Assembly: GCA_030770545.1 (NCBI GenBank) | Contig: CM061102.1 | Location: 4,949,501-5,013,500, forward strand | DNA from: Macropodus opercularis | Taxonomy: Eukaryota; Chordata; Actinopteri; Anabantiformes; Osphronemidae | Direction of reading: 5' to 3' | DNA: 64,000 bases | In this document: in pieces, positions 60,001 to 64,000 of the stretch | Position numbering within the stretch: the stretch's first letter is position 1 | Layout of the letters: the number at the start of each line of letters is the position of its first letter | Made by a program: the position numbers and the translations under genes | Notes under the pieces: generated by a model | The model's database searches: none | Seen by the model: the letters and a program-made list of their open reading frames with translations, nothing else | Told to the model about the DNA's origin: nothing

Positions 60001-60927
60001 GTTGCGAACACCTGCAAAGACCAGAAAATCAGACACTGAAATCAAAACCTTACTGAGAAGCGACTTGAAAAATACTAAGACATACAACACATCACTAACC
60101 TGTAGGATGCTACTTCCTTGCGGAAGACTTTCAGAAATAATAGCATGGTATCTGCTCTGATTGAAGGTGGGTGCATGATCATTGATGTCAGTCACGGTCA
60201 CTTCCAGAGTCGTGGACCCTATTCTTCTAGGTGAGCCCCCATCGAAAGCCTCCAGAACCAGGGTGTAGGCTGAACGCTTCTCTCTGTCTAACAGTCCATT
60301 GACCACAAGATCCAGGTACAGCACCTTGTTAGCAGCCCTTTTGGTCTCCAGTCTGAACGCCTGGCCTACGTTACCCTCTCGAATAGTGTAGCCTTGTGTG
60401 GTGAGTTGGTCCTTGTCTGCATCGGTTGCAGGCTCCAGAGAAAACCTCGTGCCCACTGCTGTGTGCTCAGGGATTTTGAGAGCAGCTTTCTTTTTCGGGA
60501 ACACAGGTGCATGGTCATTGATGTCGTTGACAGTGATGGAAACCTCAATAGTGGTTCCCGTCATTGTCACAGCGATGAAGCTGTAGTGGTCCCTCTGCTC
60601 GCGGTCCAGGCGGCGTGCCGTGGTTATGATGCCTGTGGTTTCATCAATGTTGAGATCACTGCCAACGCCGGTGCCCTCGTGGTCAGAGATAAAGTACAGA
60701 GTGGCAGTTTCACCAGGTGGTAAACCAGCGCTAATGTCACCAACGATGGTTCCCACAGGCTGCTCTTCATCCAGCTGGAGTTCCAGAGCTCCACGAACAG
60801 TTGTAGATTGGATAAGGACAAAGATGATGCAGAAATAAAAGAGCGGCTTCCACTGGCAGAGGCTTGAACACATACATGGTCGGCTGTCCCAAGCCCTCAG
60901 CCTCGACCCTTTACTTGATATCAGCAT
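5281..60927 (-). CDS. dchs1: Dachsous cadherin-related 1 (protocadherin-16), whole gene, 28 coding exons
   Basis: This is a giant single-pass cadherin, the ligand/receptor partner of Fat4 in planar cell polarity and Hippo-linked growth control at cell-cell contacts. The spliced model, join of 60100-60927, 59814-60011, 58753-59526, 21062-21250, 19836-20067, 19315-19551, 17827-18882, 17520-17707, 17347-17443, 17106-17263, 14980-15420, 14584-14879, 14371-14486, 12938-13177, 12198-12323, 11890-12099, 11225-11481, 10935-11141, 10457-10853, 10260-10373, 9954-10165, 9706-9857, 9200-9330, 8802-9088, 8204-8345, 7910-8081, 7415-7824 and 5281-7328, gives 3,304 aa. All borders are AG/GT and frames join cleanly. 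Signal peptide about residues 1-46, cadherin repeats to about 2900, membrane span about 2921-2948, 356-residue tail. The start LDEEQPVGTIVGDISAGLP, tail motif YNWDYLLNWCPQFQP and end MSPSFSPSLSPLAARSP match vertebrate DCHS1 as I recall it, rather than DCHS2 or FAT. dchs1a versus dchs1b is unresolved. Confidence 0.96.
7415..7824 (-). CDS. dchs1: dchs1 coding exon 27
   Basis: Residues 2486-2623. RATVSEDSILGSTVLTFEAF, ALDFETKPLYNLTVVVSDRG, the linker VSDVNDNPPVFSRAEY and the start of the next repeat (LSEGAAAGTEIIRL). Acceptor CCGCAG|GGCTAC, donor ACAG|GTGAGC. Confidence 0.94.
7910..8081 (-). CDS. dchs1: dchs1 coding exon 26
   Basis: Residues 2429 to 2486 (exit phase 2). GTLFINHRAEFDPERPSVSI, IEARDRGSPPLSSLATV and the linker ISDVNDNAPVFHQSEY. 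Acceptor ATACAG|GAACCC, donor ACAG|GTCAGT. Confidence 0.92.
8204..8345 (-). CDS. dchs1: dchs1 coding exon 25
   Basis: Residues 2382-2429. VTLPEHTPPGSAVVTLTATD and GDNGKITYRVMSSTQEGFY, ending IDPNNG as in the family. Acceptor CTCAAG|GTAACG, donor AACG|GTAGAG. Confidence 0.92.
8802..9088 (-). CDS. dchs1: dchs1 coding exon 24
   Basis: Residues 2286-2381. NTLIGTEITLVTGNDVDSSP, ALDFEEKTWYTLTVRATD and the linker VEDINDNAPVFTHDLYQ form a nearly complete repeat. Acceptor CGTCAG|ATACGC, donor CAG|GTAGGA, phase 0. Confidence 0.93.
9200..9330 (-). CDS. dchs1: dchs1 coding exon 23
   Basis: Residues 2242-2286. The split Lys codon is followed by LVVTATDRGSPRLAGSATL and the linker IIDQNDNSPTIPLPQELRIP. 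Asp-Gln-Asn-Asp-Asn is a slight variant of the usual motif. Acceptor GCACAG|GCTTGT, donor GAGA|GTAAGT. Confidence 0.92.
9706..9857 (-). CDS. dchs1: dchs1 coding exon 22
   Basis: Residues 2192 to 2242 (exit phase 2). VVAEDVDQGQNGQVTYSIQ and MSGLFKIDPVTGSITTAAIM, then DREIFTRT. Found by translating between TTTTAG|GTGGTT and CCAA|GTAAGA. It lies almost hidden because it has no long ORF of its own. Confidence 0.92.
9954..10165 (-). CDS. dchs1: dchs1 coding exon 21
   Basis: Residues 2121-2191. EIQVQSSNGLDFEDTPRLRL is followed by the linker LQDVNDNLPRFQLQNYVAY. This exon was worked out by direct translation from the splice sites. Acceptor CTTAG|GTGAAA, donor CAG|GTAGTC, phase 0. Confidence 0.92.
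10260..10373 (-). CDS. dchs1: dchs1 coding exon 20
   Basis: Residues 2083-2121. GTAVAQAQAQHPDGTRM and GISYSLFSGNKRQAFTIDSS form the first half of a repeat with a weak DPD-type calcium motif. Acceptor TACAG|GAACAG, donor ACAG|GTGAAG. Confidence 0.91.
10457..10853 (-). CDS. dchs1: dchs1 coding exon 19
   Basis: Residues 1951-2083. It starts with VTVTILDVNDNSPIFIQDP, spans a whole repeat (AEDKDFGANGSVFYRFAMP) and ends at SARDVSIQENAAKG. The linker at 10494-10541 (IYVREVVYSGIRFSRS) lacks DxNDNxP. Acceptor TCTAG|GTGACA, donor AAAG|GTTAAA. Confidence 0.93.
10935..11141 (-). CDS. dchs1: dchs1 coding exon 18
   Basis: Residues 1882-1950, phase 0 on both sides. VSATDVDEDQNGKVLYFLS, ITTSAPLDREKLASYSFQV and AADLSPAAPRNTSAQ form one repeat up to its last strand. 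Acceptor CCCAG|GTTTCA, donor CAG|GTGAGG. Confidence 0.94.
11225..11481 (-). CDS. dchs1: dchs1 coding exon 17
   Basis: Residues 1796-1881. The junction with exon 16 reads ITM-GDPDGDFQLHS. Then come RSLDRETRAGYTLEVVATDR and the linker VLDVNDNSPVFSKSSY. Acceptor TCTAG|TGGGAG, donor CAG|GTAAAT, phase 0. Confidence 0.93.
11890..12099 (-). CDS. dchs1: dchs1 coding exon 16
   Basis: Residues 1726-1796. VYARDGGLPPNFAKAVVSV is followed by the linker VQDVNDNVPVFAKPWYGLEV and KATDPDSGPGGELEYRIT. Acceptor CCCCAG|TGTATG, donor ACTA|GTAAGA. Confidence 0.92.
12198..12323 (-). CDS. dchs1: dchs1 coding exon 15
   Basis: Residues 1684-1726. GSNGQVTYGGVTEDGFIINP and ITTTKELDTELQSHYTLT form the second half of a cadherin repeat. 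Asp-Thr-Glu replaces the usual DRE. Acceptor after a T-rich tract (TGCAG|GTTCTA), donor ACTG|GTACAG. Confidence 0.92.
12938..13177 (-). CDS. dchs1: dchs1 coding exon 14
   Basis: Residues 1604-1684. It encodes GSLSILKALDREEQEIFNL, VAEDHGIPQLSTSQV and the linker VIDVNDEAPVFHRAEF. Acceptor TTGCAG|GTTCTC, donor CAAG|GTAGAA. Confidence 0.93.
14371..14486 (-). CDS. dchs1: dchs1 coding exon 13
   Basis: Residues 1565-1604. Joining GG from exon 12 to C gives G-FVILYVMARDEDEGENG, then VSYRIQAGNSAGHFSLNPNT. Acceptor TCACAG|CTTTGT, donor ACTG|GTGAGT. Confidence 0.92.
14584..14879 (-). CDS. dchs1: dchs1 coding exon 12
   Basis: Residues 1467 to 1565 (exit phase 2). DGSGPNSELRYSVEHYWPDR, LDREST and VFVTDENDNAPAFSSP show most of one repeat and the start of the next (VMEDQPVG). 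Acceptor TTACAG|GATGGC, donor GTAGG|GTGAGC. Confidence 0.92.
14980..15420 (-). CDS. dchs1: dchs1 coding exon 11
   Basis: Residues 1320-1466, phase 0 on both sides. The first 20 or so residues (VLSTSRSSPKPNMLSM) are a proline/serine-rich linker with no calcium motif. A repeat then begins at VEGAAPGSIIGSV, and the next linker is VQDSNDHAPKF. Acceptor CTTCAG|GTTCTC, donor CAG|GTGGGA. Confidence 0.93.
17106..17263 (-). CDS. dchs1: dchs1 coding exon 10 (second half of a cadherin repeat)
   Basis: Residues 1267-1319. It encodes GSRAERFSLNPTSGELRTS and ERAEYALTVTAADHGTPGLS. The acceptor CCTGAAG|GCTCT has a weak pyrimidine tract, but it is the only junction here that gives G-S-R-A-E-R-F in frame with exon 9. 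Donor CAG|GTAAAC, phase 0. Confidence 0.88.
17347..17443 (-). CDS. dchs1: dchs1 coding exon 9 (smallest coding exon)
   Basis: Residues 1235-1267, only 97 bp. It reads VTEGLPSGTVLGTVTAKDPD then EGENGTVFYSLSG, the N-terminal half of a cadherin repeat. It is too short to show up as an ORF with its own start and was found from the frame and splice sites: TTGTAG|GTCACG and TCAG|GTAAGT. Confidence 0.92.
17520..17707 (-). CDS. dchs1: dchs1 coding exon 8 (end of a cadherin repeat)
   Basis: Residues 1172-1234. EISTRLALDREQQSSYQLV, IQDGGTPPRSATGTAHITV and the linker VLDENDNSPTF are very close to the human segment as I recall it. Acceptor CTGTAG|GTGAGA, donor CAG|GTGAGG, exit phase 0. Confidence 0.94.
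17827..18882 (-). CDS. dchs1: dchs1 coding exon 7 (largest extracellular exon, several cadherin repeats)
   Basis: Residues 820-1172, 1,056 bp, the longest extracellular exon. It begins GVSKDIFYSISSGDPDG and includes the linkers ISDVNDNAPTFLPS and VTDENDNSPRLSQ, plus the non-canonical linker VVHIQAQDAQGPNFDTLTY. A run of seven serines (18203-18223) sits in a loop before PISYRL. It ends at HFQINSQTG with donor ACAG|GTGAAG. Confidence 0.95.
19315..19551 (-). CDS. dchs1: dchs1 coding exon 6 (repeat 7/8 with a linker lacking DxNDNxP)
   Basis: Residues 741-820. It holds GVISLSRSLHGKANTVISMV and then VNVSVVGGSVASPVFEQAQY. The usual DxNDNxP calcium linker is replaced by VVGGSVASP, as I recall it also is in the mammalian protein. 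Acceptor TGCAG|GTGTGA, donor ACAG|GTGACC. Confidence 0.93.
19836..20067 (-). CDS. dchs1: dchs1 coding exon 5 (end of repeat 6, repeat 7)
   Basis: Residues 664 to 741 (the last codon is split after its first base). It contains the linker VVDINDNRPAFYP and ASDPDAGENGRVTYR of repeat 7. Acceptor TTCCAG|GGAGGT, donor ACAG|GTACAT. Confidence 0.93.
21062..21250 (-). CDS. dchs1: dchs1 coding exon 4 (body of cadherin repeat 6)
   Basis: Residues 601-663, phase 0. The translation VSATDEDRGSFGAVSYTLG and ALDRDEGLDKFDLTVTATDG continues repeat 6 directly from exon 3, which places this exon across the large intron. Acceptor CCGCAG|GTCTCA, donor GGC|GTAAGA. Confidence 0.93.
21251..24792 (-). other. dchs1 intron 3, exon-4-proximal part
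   Basis: Non-coding sequence between exon 4 and the retrotransposon insertion. The small ORFs on both strands have no recognisable similarity. I see no RNA gene or clear repeat family. Confidence 0.6.
24793..24797 (+). repeat. Target-site duplication, left copy (CCTCC)
   Basis: CCTCC lies immediately before the 5' LTR and recurs at 30480-30484 immediately after the 3' LTR. Five-base duplications are typical of Ty3/Gypsy integration. Confidence 0.85.
24803..24854 (+). other. Two tandem hairpins at the start of the LTR
   Basis: Stem CGATCGGCA / TGCCGATCG (24803-24811 with 24816-24824, 4-nt loop), then stem CACTGGGTG / CACCCAGTG (24831-24839 with 24846-24854, 6-nt loop). Both are perfect 9-bp inverted repeats, and both recur at 29675-29726 in the 3' LTR. 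Function unknown; they could be DNA or RNA structures in U3. Confidence 0.75.
24991..24997 (+). promoter_or_regulatory. TATA-like box of the 5' LTR
   Basis: TACATAA lies 30 bp before 25021, the first base of the segment that pairs with the primer site. That is the spacing expected for an RNA polymerase II TATA box. Confidence 0.5.
25523..25528 (+). terminator. LTR polyadenylation signal (AATAAA)
   Basis: AATAAA in the late part of the LTR. The copy in the 3' LTR is at 30395-30400 and would end the element RNA, which puts the R/U5 border about 15-25 nt later. Confidence 0.6.
25610..25619 (+). other. Primer-binding site, probably self-primed
   Basis: Two bases after the 5' LTR, ACGATCTGAC is the exact reverse complement of GTCAGATCGT at 25021-25030 in the LTR, where the transcript should begin. 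No TGG-starting tRNA primer site is visible here. Tf1 of fission yeast and sushi-type fish elements prime reverse transcription with the 5' end of their own RNA in this way. Confidence 0.65.
25624..29550 (+). CDS. Retrotransposon internal ORF, Gag-like start plus tandem-repeat polyprotein (1,308 aa)
   Basis: The ATG lies 16 nt after the 5' LTR, so this is the first ORF of the element RNA. The first 70 or so residues (MEPAESGHTPDFNGMIQNLF onward) are ordinary-looking and mostly helical. The MEPAES start resembles the M-D-P-A-D/E-S start that I recall for fish Gypsy Gag proteins. The rest is mostly repeats: TPRPQPAP about 13 times, VPRHPESAAHA-type about 13 times, 10-residue HADPDHAASR/RSDPDHVAPR types about 24 times, HRRRPPRSPRHCN-type, a 33-residue type about 3 times, and a 40-residue type near the C-terminus. 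It is rich in Pro, Arg, His and Ala. I find no enzyme domain or zinc knuckle. It could be an RNA-binding Gag derivative or a stop-free relic; function unknown. Confidence 0.6.
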   Translation: MEPAESGHTPDFNGMIQNLFKLLDTIPDITDSPTRISTLDWITNYYSVYPELKLHKRFPEILAGQARLRKRETPRPQPAPTPRPQPAPTPRPQPAPTPRPQPAPTPRPQPAPTPRPQPAPTPRPQPAPTPRPQPAPTPRPQPAPTPRPQPAPTPRPQPAPTPRPLPAPTPRPPPARRAVLSGPDPSTTSGTTDLSSGLMRFEPVLAPELAPRLSSSEARDIWKELKHQGDPLFSTPVCVTPRQGHAASRQSSSTNSGPRNLSFAHCLTVPEPLSRQEEPTMQPVPQRTLPQFVAYWATLRARAHAELTTASDQTDPKPFPHYSDSSSISSRRPNHPASPVRLARSAAHSPRLAEPAAPAPRHQAPVAPVPRHPESAAHAVPRHPESAAHAVPRHPESAAHAVPRHPESAAHAVPRHPESAAHAVPRHPESAAHAVPRHPESAAHAVPRHPESAAHAVPRHPESAAHAVPRHPESAAHAVPRHPESAAHAVPRHPEPSPHAVPRHPEPSPHAPSHAEPVAHALCHPVPGQATPCWTTPGVPPGSVFSRVVTSSRRRERREVVNVWRLSWSDTCFPRPLRWVKMEDALAILTTDDRGEVSVLPRHADHAASRHADPDHAASRHADPDHAASRHADPDHAASRHADPDHAASRHADPDHAASRHADPDHAASRHADPDHAASRHADPDHVVPRHVDSDHVVPRHVDSDHVVPRHVDSDHVVPRRSDPDHVVPRRSDPDHVVPRRSDPDHDVPRRSDPDHVAPRRSDPDHVAPRRSDPDHVAPRRSDSDHVAPRRSDSDHVAPRRSDSDHVAPRRSDSDHVAPRRSDSDHVAPRRSDSDHVAPRRSDIATAMPVSAALESAVLPMPVPMDQREAAQSTTSKTGEPLRFTPADRRSQQRPPRLRSHRRRLSRGPLHGRRRPPRSPRHCNHRRRPPRSPRHCNHRRRRPPRVPHHYCRHRRRSPRLPRHGTLGRHRPPWLLRRGNHRRRRPPRLSHHNRFLCFKRFPTPFLSSPCSRCPGVVRPGGSTQAPVIVSSGPKEGPFLSSSCSRCPGVVRPGGSTQAPVIVSSGPKEGPFLSSSCSRCPGIVRPGGSTQAPAPVPRHVRPYGGARSLLLPRPRGPGIVRPGGPTQAPVPRQVRPQEGSAFSFPALATPGGVRLLVSGSGDPRRGPPSRFRLWRPQEGSAFSFPALATPGGVRLLVSGSGDPRRGPPSRFRLWRPQEGPAFSFPALATPGGARLLVSGSGDPRRGPPSRFRLWRPQEGPAFSFPAPATPGGARLLVSGSGDPWRGSPSVPVPATPGGARPPSVLAPATQ
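25841..26150 (+). repeat. Tandem repeat block A, 24-bp unit, about 13 copies
   Basis: The unit CCTCGTCCACAGCCTGCGCCCACG (reported as its period) encodes the octapeptide PRPQPAPT. Copies are nearly identical except for the last two, which drift (CAG to CTG or CCG). Confidence 0.9.
26728..27156 (+). repeat. Tandem repeat block B, 33-bp unit, about 13 copies
   Basis: Eleven nearly identical units encoding VPRHPESAAHA are followed by two variant units encoding VPRHPEPSPHA. The period is a multiple of three and the frame is preserved. Confidence 0.9.
27421..28150 (+). repeat. Tandem repeat block C, 30-bp unit, about 24 copies in graded variants
   Basis: The 30-bp units encode HADPDHAASR first, then HVDSDHVVPR, RSDPDHVVPR, RSDPDHVAPR and finally RSDSDHVAPR. 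Variants occur in runs of neighbouring copies, as expected from local duplication or unequal exchange. Confidence 0.9.
28310..28600 (+). repeat. Degenerate repeat block D, about 39-42-bp unit
   Basis: Units encode diverged versions of HRRRPPRSPRHCN, strongly basic. This is the most diverged of the tandem blocks; about six units can be traced. Confidence 0.7.
28630..29010 (+). repeat. Tandem repeat block E, 99-bp unit, about 3 clear copies plus degenerate ones
   Basis: TTCCAGGTGTCCTGG recurs at 28650, 28749 and 28848, an exact 99-bp spacing. Each unit encodes 33 residues starting near CSRCPGVVRPGGSTQAPV. A diverged copy follows. Confidence 0.85.
29021..29541 (+). repeat. Tandem repeat block F, 40-bp unit, about 13 copies, frame-rotating
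   Basis: The unit begins GACCCCAGGAGGGGTCCGCC and has a 40-bp period, not a multiple of three. Translation therefore passes through all three frames every 120 bp and repeats as a 40-residue peptide. A T/C change (GGGGTCC to GGGGCCC) separates the first copies from later ones. The unit has no stop in any plus-strand frame. Confidence 0.92.
29657..29669 (+). other. Polypurine tract before the 3' LTR
   Basis: AAGGGGGGGGCTC directly precedes the 3' LTR. It is the expected primer site for plus-strand DNA synthesis in an LTR element. Confidence 0.75.
29670..30479 (+). repeat. 3' long terminal repeat (810 bp)
   Basis: It has the same length as, and apparently the same sequence as, 24798-25607, offset by 4,872 bp. 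It supplies the AATAAA at 30395-30400 for the element transcript and is followed by the right target duplication. Confidence 0.92.
30480..30484 (+). repeat. Target-site duplication, right copy (CCTCC)
   Basis: Exact match of 24793-24797, directly after the 3' LTR. Confidence 0.85.
30945..31015. repeat. Diverged teleost dispersed repeat fragment
   Basis: AAGTGCTTTGAAATGACTTG followed by TCTATACAAACTGAATTAAA resembles a repeat end I recall from many fish genomes (AAGCGCTTTGAGA... GCTATATAAATAAA... TTGAATTGAA). Old copy; family name uncertain. Confidence 0.45.
32149..32168. repeat. (TG)n microsatellite
   Basis: About ten TG dinucleotides in a row in dchs1 intron 3. Confidence 0.9.
37523..37542. 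repeat. (CA)n microsatellite
   Basis: About ten CA dinucleotides in a row in dchs1 intron 3. Confidence 0.9.
54308..54326. repeat. (GAA)n microsatellite
   Basis: Six GAA trinucleotides in a row, in dchs1 intron 3. Confidence 0.85.
57012..57050. repeat. (GC)n(CA)n microsatellite
   Basis: A short GC run continues into about 16 CA dinucleotides. The alternating purine-pyrimidine tract could form Z-DNA. Confidence 0.9.
58753..59526 (-). CDS. dchs1: dchs1 coding exon 3 (end of repeat 3 to start of repeat 6)
   Basis: Residues 343-600, phase 0 on both sides. Linkers IHVRDYNDNQPTM, VTDVNDNPPLFDQ and LQDVNDNTPVFSS show complete repeats 4 and 5, with repeat 6 starting at NFYNASIKENTPAGTCFLE. Acceptor CTCCAG|GTTACC, donor GAG|GTAAGG. 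It is followed by a 37.5-kb intron before exon 4. Confidence 0.95.
59814..60011 (-). CDS. dchs1: dchs1 coding exon 2 (cadherin repeat 3)
   Basis: Residues 277-342, phase 0 on both sides. It carries VFATDEDEGDNGLVLYEINR and RPLDYELKRVHELVVQARD, the core of the third cadherin repeat, including the LDYE and ARD calcium-site motifs. Acceptor TTTGCAG, donor GAG|GTAATT. Confidence 0.95.
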
Positions 60928-60945
60928 GGCTGGTTTGTGCTAAAC
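60100..60945 (-). CDS. dchs1: dchs1 coding exon 1 (18-nt 5' UTR, signal peptide, first cadherin repeats)
   Basis: The coding part is 60100-60927, residues 1-276. The ATG at 60927 is followed by a positively charged leader and the hydrophobic stretch LFYFCIIFVLIQS (about residues 29-41), with likely cleavage near residue 46 before ALELQLDEEQPVG. An in-frame Met19 is an alternative start and would give a more typical leader length. Calcium-binding linkers VNDINDHAPVFP and VTDINDHAPTFNQ mark the ends of the first two cadherin repeats. The exon begins after a pyrimidine-rich tract and CAG (acceptor at 60946-60948) and ends CAG|GTTAGT, phase 0. Confidence 0.95.
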
Positions 60946-60967
60946 CTGGGAGAAGCAGAAGAAAGAG
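60946..60967 (-). other. dchs1: Splice acceptor in the dchs1 5' UTR
   Basis: On the minus strand a pyrimidine-rich run (TTTCTTCTGCTTCTCC) ends in CAG only 18 nt before the start codon. As in other vertebrate dachsous genes, the first exon is therefore probably non-coding and lies upstream, beyond 60967 and perhaps outside the window. Confidence 0.6.
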
Positions 60968-63900
60968 AGACAAATGAATTATTTTATTATGTAAACTGTT
61001 TCTCTATGCAAGAAATTCTTGTTCTCTTAGCAGAAAAATGTTCTTTGTTTTTACAGCAGGGTCTGAATCTTAAGTTGCAGTATGACGATGTGTGAACAGT
61101 TTAGCAATGCAGAACCTGTATTAAACACGTTGTGCGATGAGATTTAAGATAATTATAAGCACTTGGTTAGAATACTTCAGTTGGATCAGGAAAATCTGGA
61201 AGAGCATGAAAATGAAAATGGAAGTGAGAGTCTGTCCAGGATCCACATTGGCTTCAACCACACGAGAGACAGAATCATAAACTATATTTATCTGCAGGAT
61301 AACAAACTGTATTCACTGGGCTGGAACATTTGAAACTGTACAAAGTGGTTGCACACACAATCCCAAGAGGAAACACACTGAATCTCTTAAATGAGCGTCT
61401 AGATCGAACAGGACTTTTCTATTCAGATACAGAGAAATGCATGAAACAGTAAGGCTCTAGCTGCTTGAACTGCAGTTCATGTGGAAATGCAATCGTTTAA
61501 GACTGTAAGCGTAGCATCTATGTTCCCTAATCTCTAAATCATGCGTAGATCCAAAAAGATAATGTCATCTTCACGCTAATGCGAAGTTAATCTTGTCAGT
61601 CATGGCCTGGGTCTAATCATGAACAGATACACATACTGTAACTGTTCACAGAGTGGGCAAACTACTCTCATTACCTGGTTCAACAGACCTAGATGCGCCT
61701 CAGTGGATGGTACACTTGCTTCAACACAGACAACCTAAAGCTCACCTGATACTGTATGAGTTAAACTGCTGCAAACCCACCATCTGGTACCTCAAGCTGA
61801 AGAAAATACAAATAATTATTTGCAAATGGTATTTGACCCAGGTTTAACTCACATACTTTCGCACACTATCGTAAAATTTTGGAACTGCACTCTGGCAAGT
61901 TTAACCTGTCCAGCTGCTCTAAACACTCACGGGCTAGATGCACGTTTTAGCCCTTGATGAGGTCCACAAATATTTAGATTACGTTCAAAATGAGACCAAT
62001 TGTTTATGCACGTTCCCCTAGTATTTATAAGGCAAGATTTATTGAGCGCAAGTCTTCAAAACATCATGCAATGAGGAGAACCATCCAGCCTTGACATAAC
62101 TCATCCATCAAACATCGGGGCCAGAGGGGTGCTGCTTTACAACAATCTTCTACATTGATCTGAACATCAGTACCTAAACTCTGTGGAATGTGACTGCGTC
62201 CTGCCTCTGTTATTAAAGCTGTAACGCGTGATGCAGGCAAAGGTTAGCAGACACAAGGTTAGGTGTCAGCGAAGGGTGTTGGCCCTTGTCGGCCATCAAT
62301 ATTCACCCACGCAATCGCTCCCACAGTGCATGTATAATCTGGACAGTTAACCCAAGGAATGTCGCATATAGAGAGAAAGTTCACACGTGTATTGAAATGC
62401 TGCACTGAAGCTCACACACAGGCTACAGAAAGACCAAAGACTGACCTTGCAAACGCACAAGCAGGCTGACCACAATCCTGTCACAAACGGATAACACAAG
62501 GTCCCAAACAGTATAAGGATTATACTGCACAAATGTCAAAAGACCAATGAAAGACTTTGGTGAAAGTAAAAAGCGAAAGTTTTGGAGAGCACATACCTCA
62601 CAAAGCAAATACAAAAAACCATCATTTGACCCTAATGACCCTGACATCATAGGGTGGTTTATAAGACCTCTGAGGAAGAGAGATTAATAGAGTCTATAGC
62701 TCCACAGGGACAGGGAGCAGGACACTGATACTGGCCCCTCTGGTGCGGCTGCTGACCTCCACATCTTGTGCAGACGGCAGCTCTGGGCAGTTGCTGCACG
62801 CCTACACAAGGAGGGAAGCAGAGCTCAGGCTGAGCACAGTCGACACACACCCTTCGTTTGCTGCGCTTCCTGTGTGTCAAAGTAGCTGCGAGTGTTTGTC
62901 CGTGGGACAACCAGGTTTTCTAAACCAGGTTAGAAAAACTGGGCTGTTCGAGGGTGTGATGAGGAAGAGACCGCCGGCTGCTGAGAGGGAAACTCACCGC
63001 CGGCGCTCGGTCCTTTTGAGGGCCCACGCTGATGCAGCGAACCCAGACTACAGCAGAATAATGGCGTCATTGAGAACATCAGAGAAGGAGTTGATTCAGG
63101 ACACAGGAGACAAAGTTACACGCTGAAGAGTGATTACACTTACGTCCTTCTCTCCCTTATTGCTTTAGTTGAGTGTCAGTGAAAGGTTATTTTGATTAGC
63201 AGATTATATGGCTGCTATCTCTCACTGTCAATGAGCAGTCAGTCCATGACATCATCTCCCTTTTAACATGTGCTGCAATGCAATGAAAACTCAAGTGTTT
63301 ACCCAGGATAACACGTGCCGATGAGAAAAGAAGAAAGCGAGGCCTAAAATGAGCCGTAAGTCACGCTGAAAATATACTGGAGGGCAACGCAACCTGATCC
63401 ACTACCTCTAGTGGCGCTTTTCATAGCCTATGCTAATCAGAAAGGGTTTTATTGTGTGGATATGAAAAGATGCACATACAATTAAAAACGTCCGTGTAAC
63501 AACAAGTTTCAGCCTCAGTCTGTCTTCATCTGCCTGCAAGAAAAGCGAGCAGTGACATCATCTTTGTGCGCCCACACTGACAAACACAGCAGACCTACAG
63601 GGCTCCGTGCAGTCTCAGCCACATTAAATCTGGCATGGCACCCCCATAATCTGTCTCTGCTCTGCGTAAGCCTCAAAGCCTCAAATACATGGGCCTGAAC
63701 TCTTAAGTGCCGTTGCCATATAATAGAAAGCCGTAGTGTTTTCTATAGGATGTGACCACTTAAAGTAGCACTGTGTGTGTGTAGGATGTGCGTGAGTGCG
63801 TTTCTGCTGCCATATCTCAGCAACGAATAGCTTTTCCTCATGCTGTGCCAATTCTAAACAGGCCTCTCTATCTCCACATCCCTCCCTCCTTTGTCCCTCC

Positions 63901-64000
63901 TCCCACCTTCCCTCCGTCCATCCCCTCTAATGGACTTAACAGATGCAGTTGGGCACGCCACAGCTACCCGTGGCCAAGTTAAACAGGACCCAAAGTCATG
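60968..64000. other. Sequence upstream of dchs1 coding exon 1 (probably a 5' UTR intron)
   Basis: About 3 kb with no gene I can recognise on either strand. The short ORFs show no family similarity. The 62.7-63.06 kb part is richer in G+C than its surroundings and could hold a non-coding exon or regulatory DNA, but I see no motif that decides this. Confidence 0.5.

Noticed and set aside
5281..60927. Identity as FAT4, DCHS2 or a clustered protocadherin
   Set aside because: There are no EGF or laminin-G domains as in FAT proteins and no single large ectodomain exon as in clustered protocadherins. The start, tail blocks and 3,304-residue length match DCHS1.
62659..62910. A minus-strand 83-codon Cys-rich ORF upstream of dchs1
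   Set aside because: Cysteine spacing fits no zinc-finger or secreted-peptide family I recognise, and there is no support for expression. It was left as non-coding.

Overview
The window is teleost genomic DNA: AT-leaning, intron-rich, with CA/TG microsatellites, fish-type dispersed repeats and an LTR retrotransposon. One protein-coding gene fills nearly all of it: a dachsous-1 ortholog (dchs1, the Fat-Dachsous giant cadherin) on the minus strand. It runs from a start codon at 60927 to a stop at 5281.

I reconstructed 28 coding exons from reading frame, canonical AG/GT borders and family similarity. They total 9,915 nt, or 3,304 residues plus stop. That is almost exactly the length I recall for human DCHS1 (about 3,298 aa), with every junction in phase. 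The protein has a signal peptide, a long array of cadherin repeats, a juxtamembrane RAKR site, one membrane span (about residues 2921-2948) and the conserved dachsous tail. Teleosts usually carry dchs1a and dchs1b; I cannot tell which this is.

Layout: 1-3.7 kb, sequence downstream of the gene with a fish repeat at 1.26 kb; 3.7-5.28 kb, probable 3' UTR; 5.28-21.25 kb, coding exons 28 to 4; 21.25-58.75 kb, a 37.5-kb third coding intron; 58.75-60.95 kb, coding exons 3 to 1; 60.95-64 kb, sequence upstream of a strong splice acceptor just 5' of the start codon, so at least one non-coding first exon lies farther upstream.

Inside the large intron, at 24798-30479, sits a complete LTR retrotransposon in the opposite orientation to dchs1. 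It has two 810-bp LTRs that look identical by eye, TGTCA...TGACA ends, a perfect 5-bp target-site duplication (CCTCC), a polypurine tract, and a 10-nt PBS complementary to the predicted first bases of its own transcript, the self-priming arrangement of the Tf1/sushi lineage of Ty3/Gypsy elements. Its internal region encodes no protease, reverse transcriptase or integrase. It holds a single 1,308-codon ORF built mostly from successive tandem-repeat blocks with units of 24, 33, 30, about 39-42, 99 and 40 bp. This is the most unusual object in the window: a young, apparently non-autonomous, self-primed element with a tandem-repeat polyprotein.
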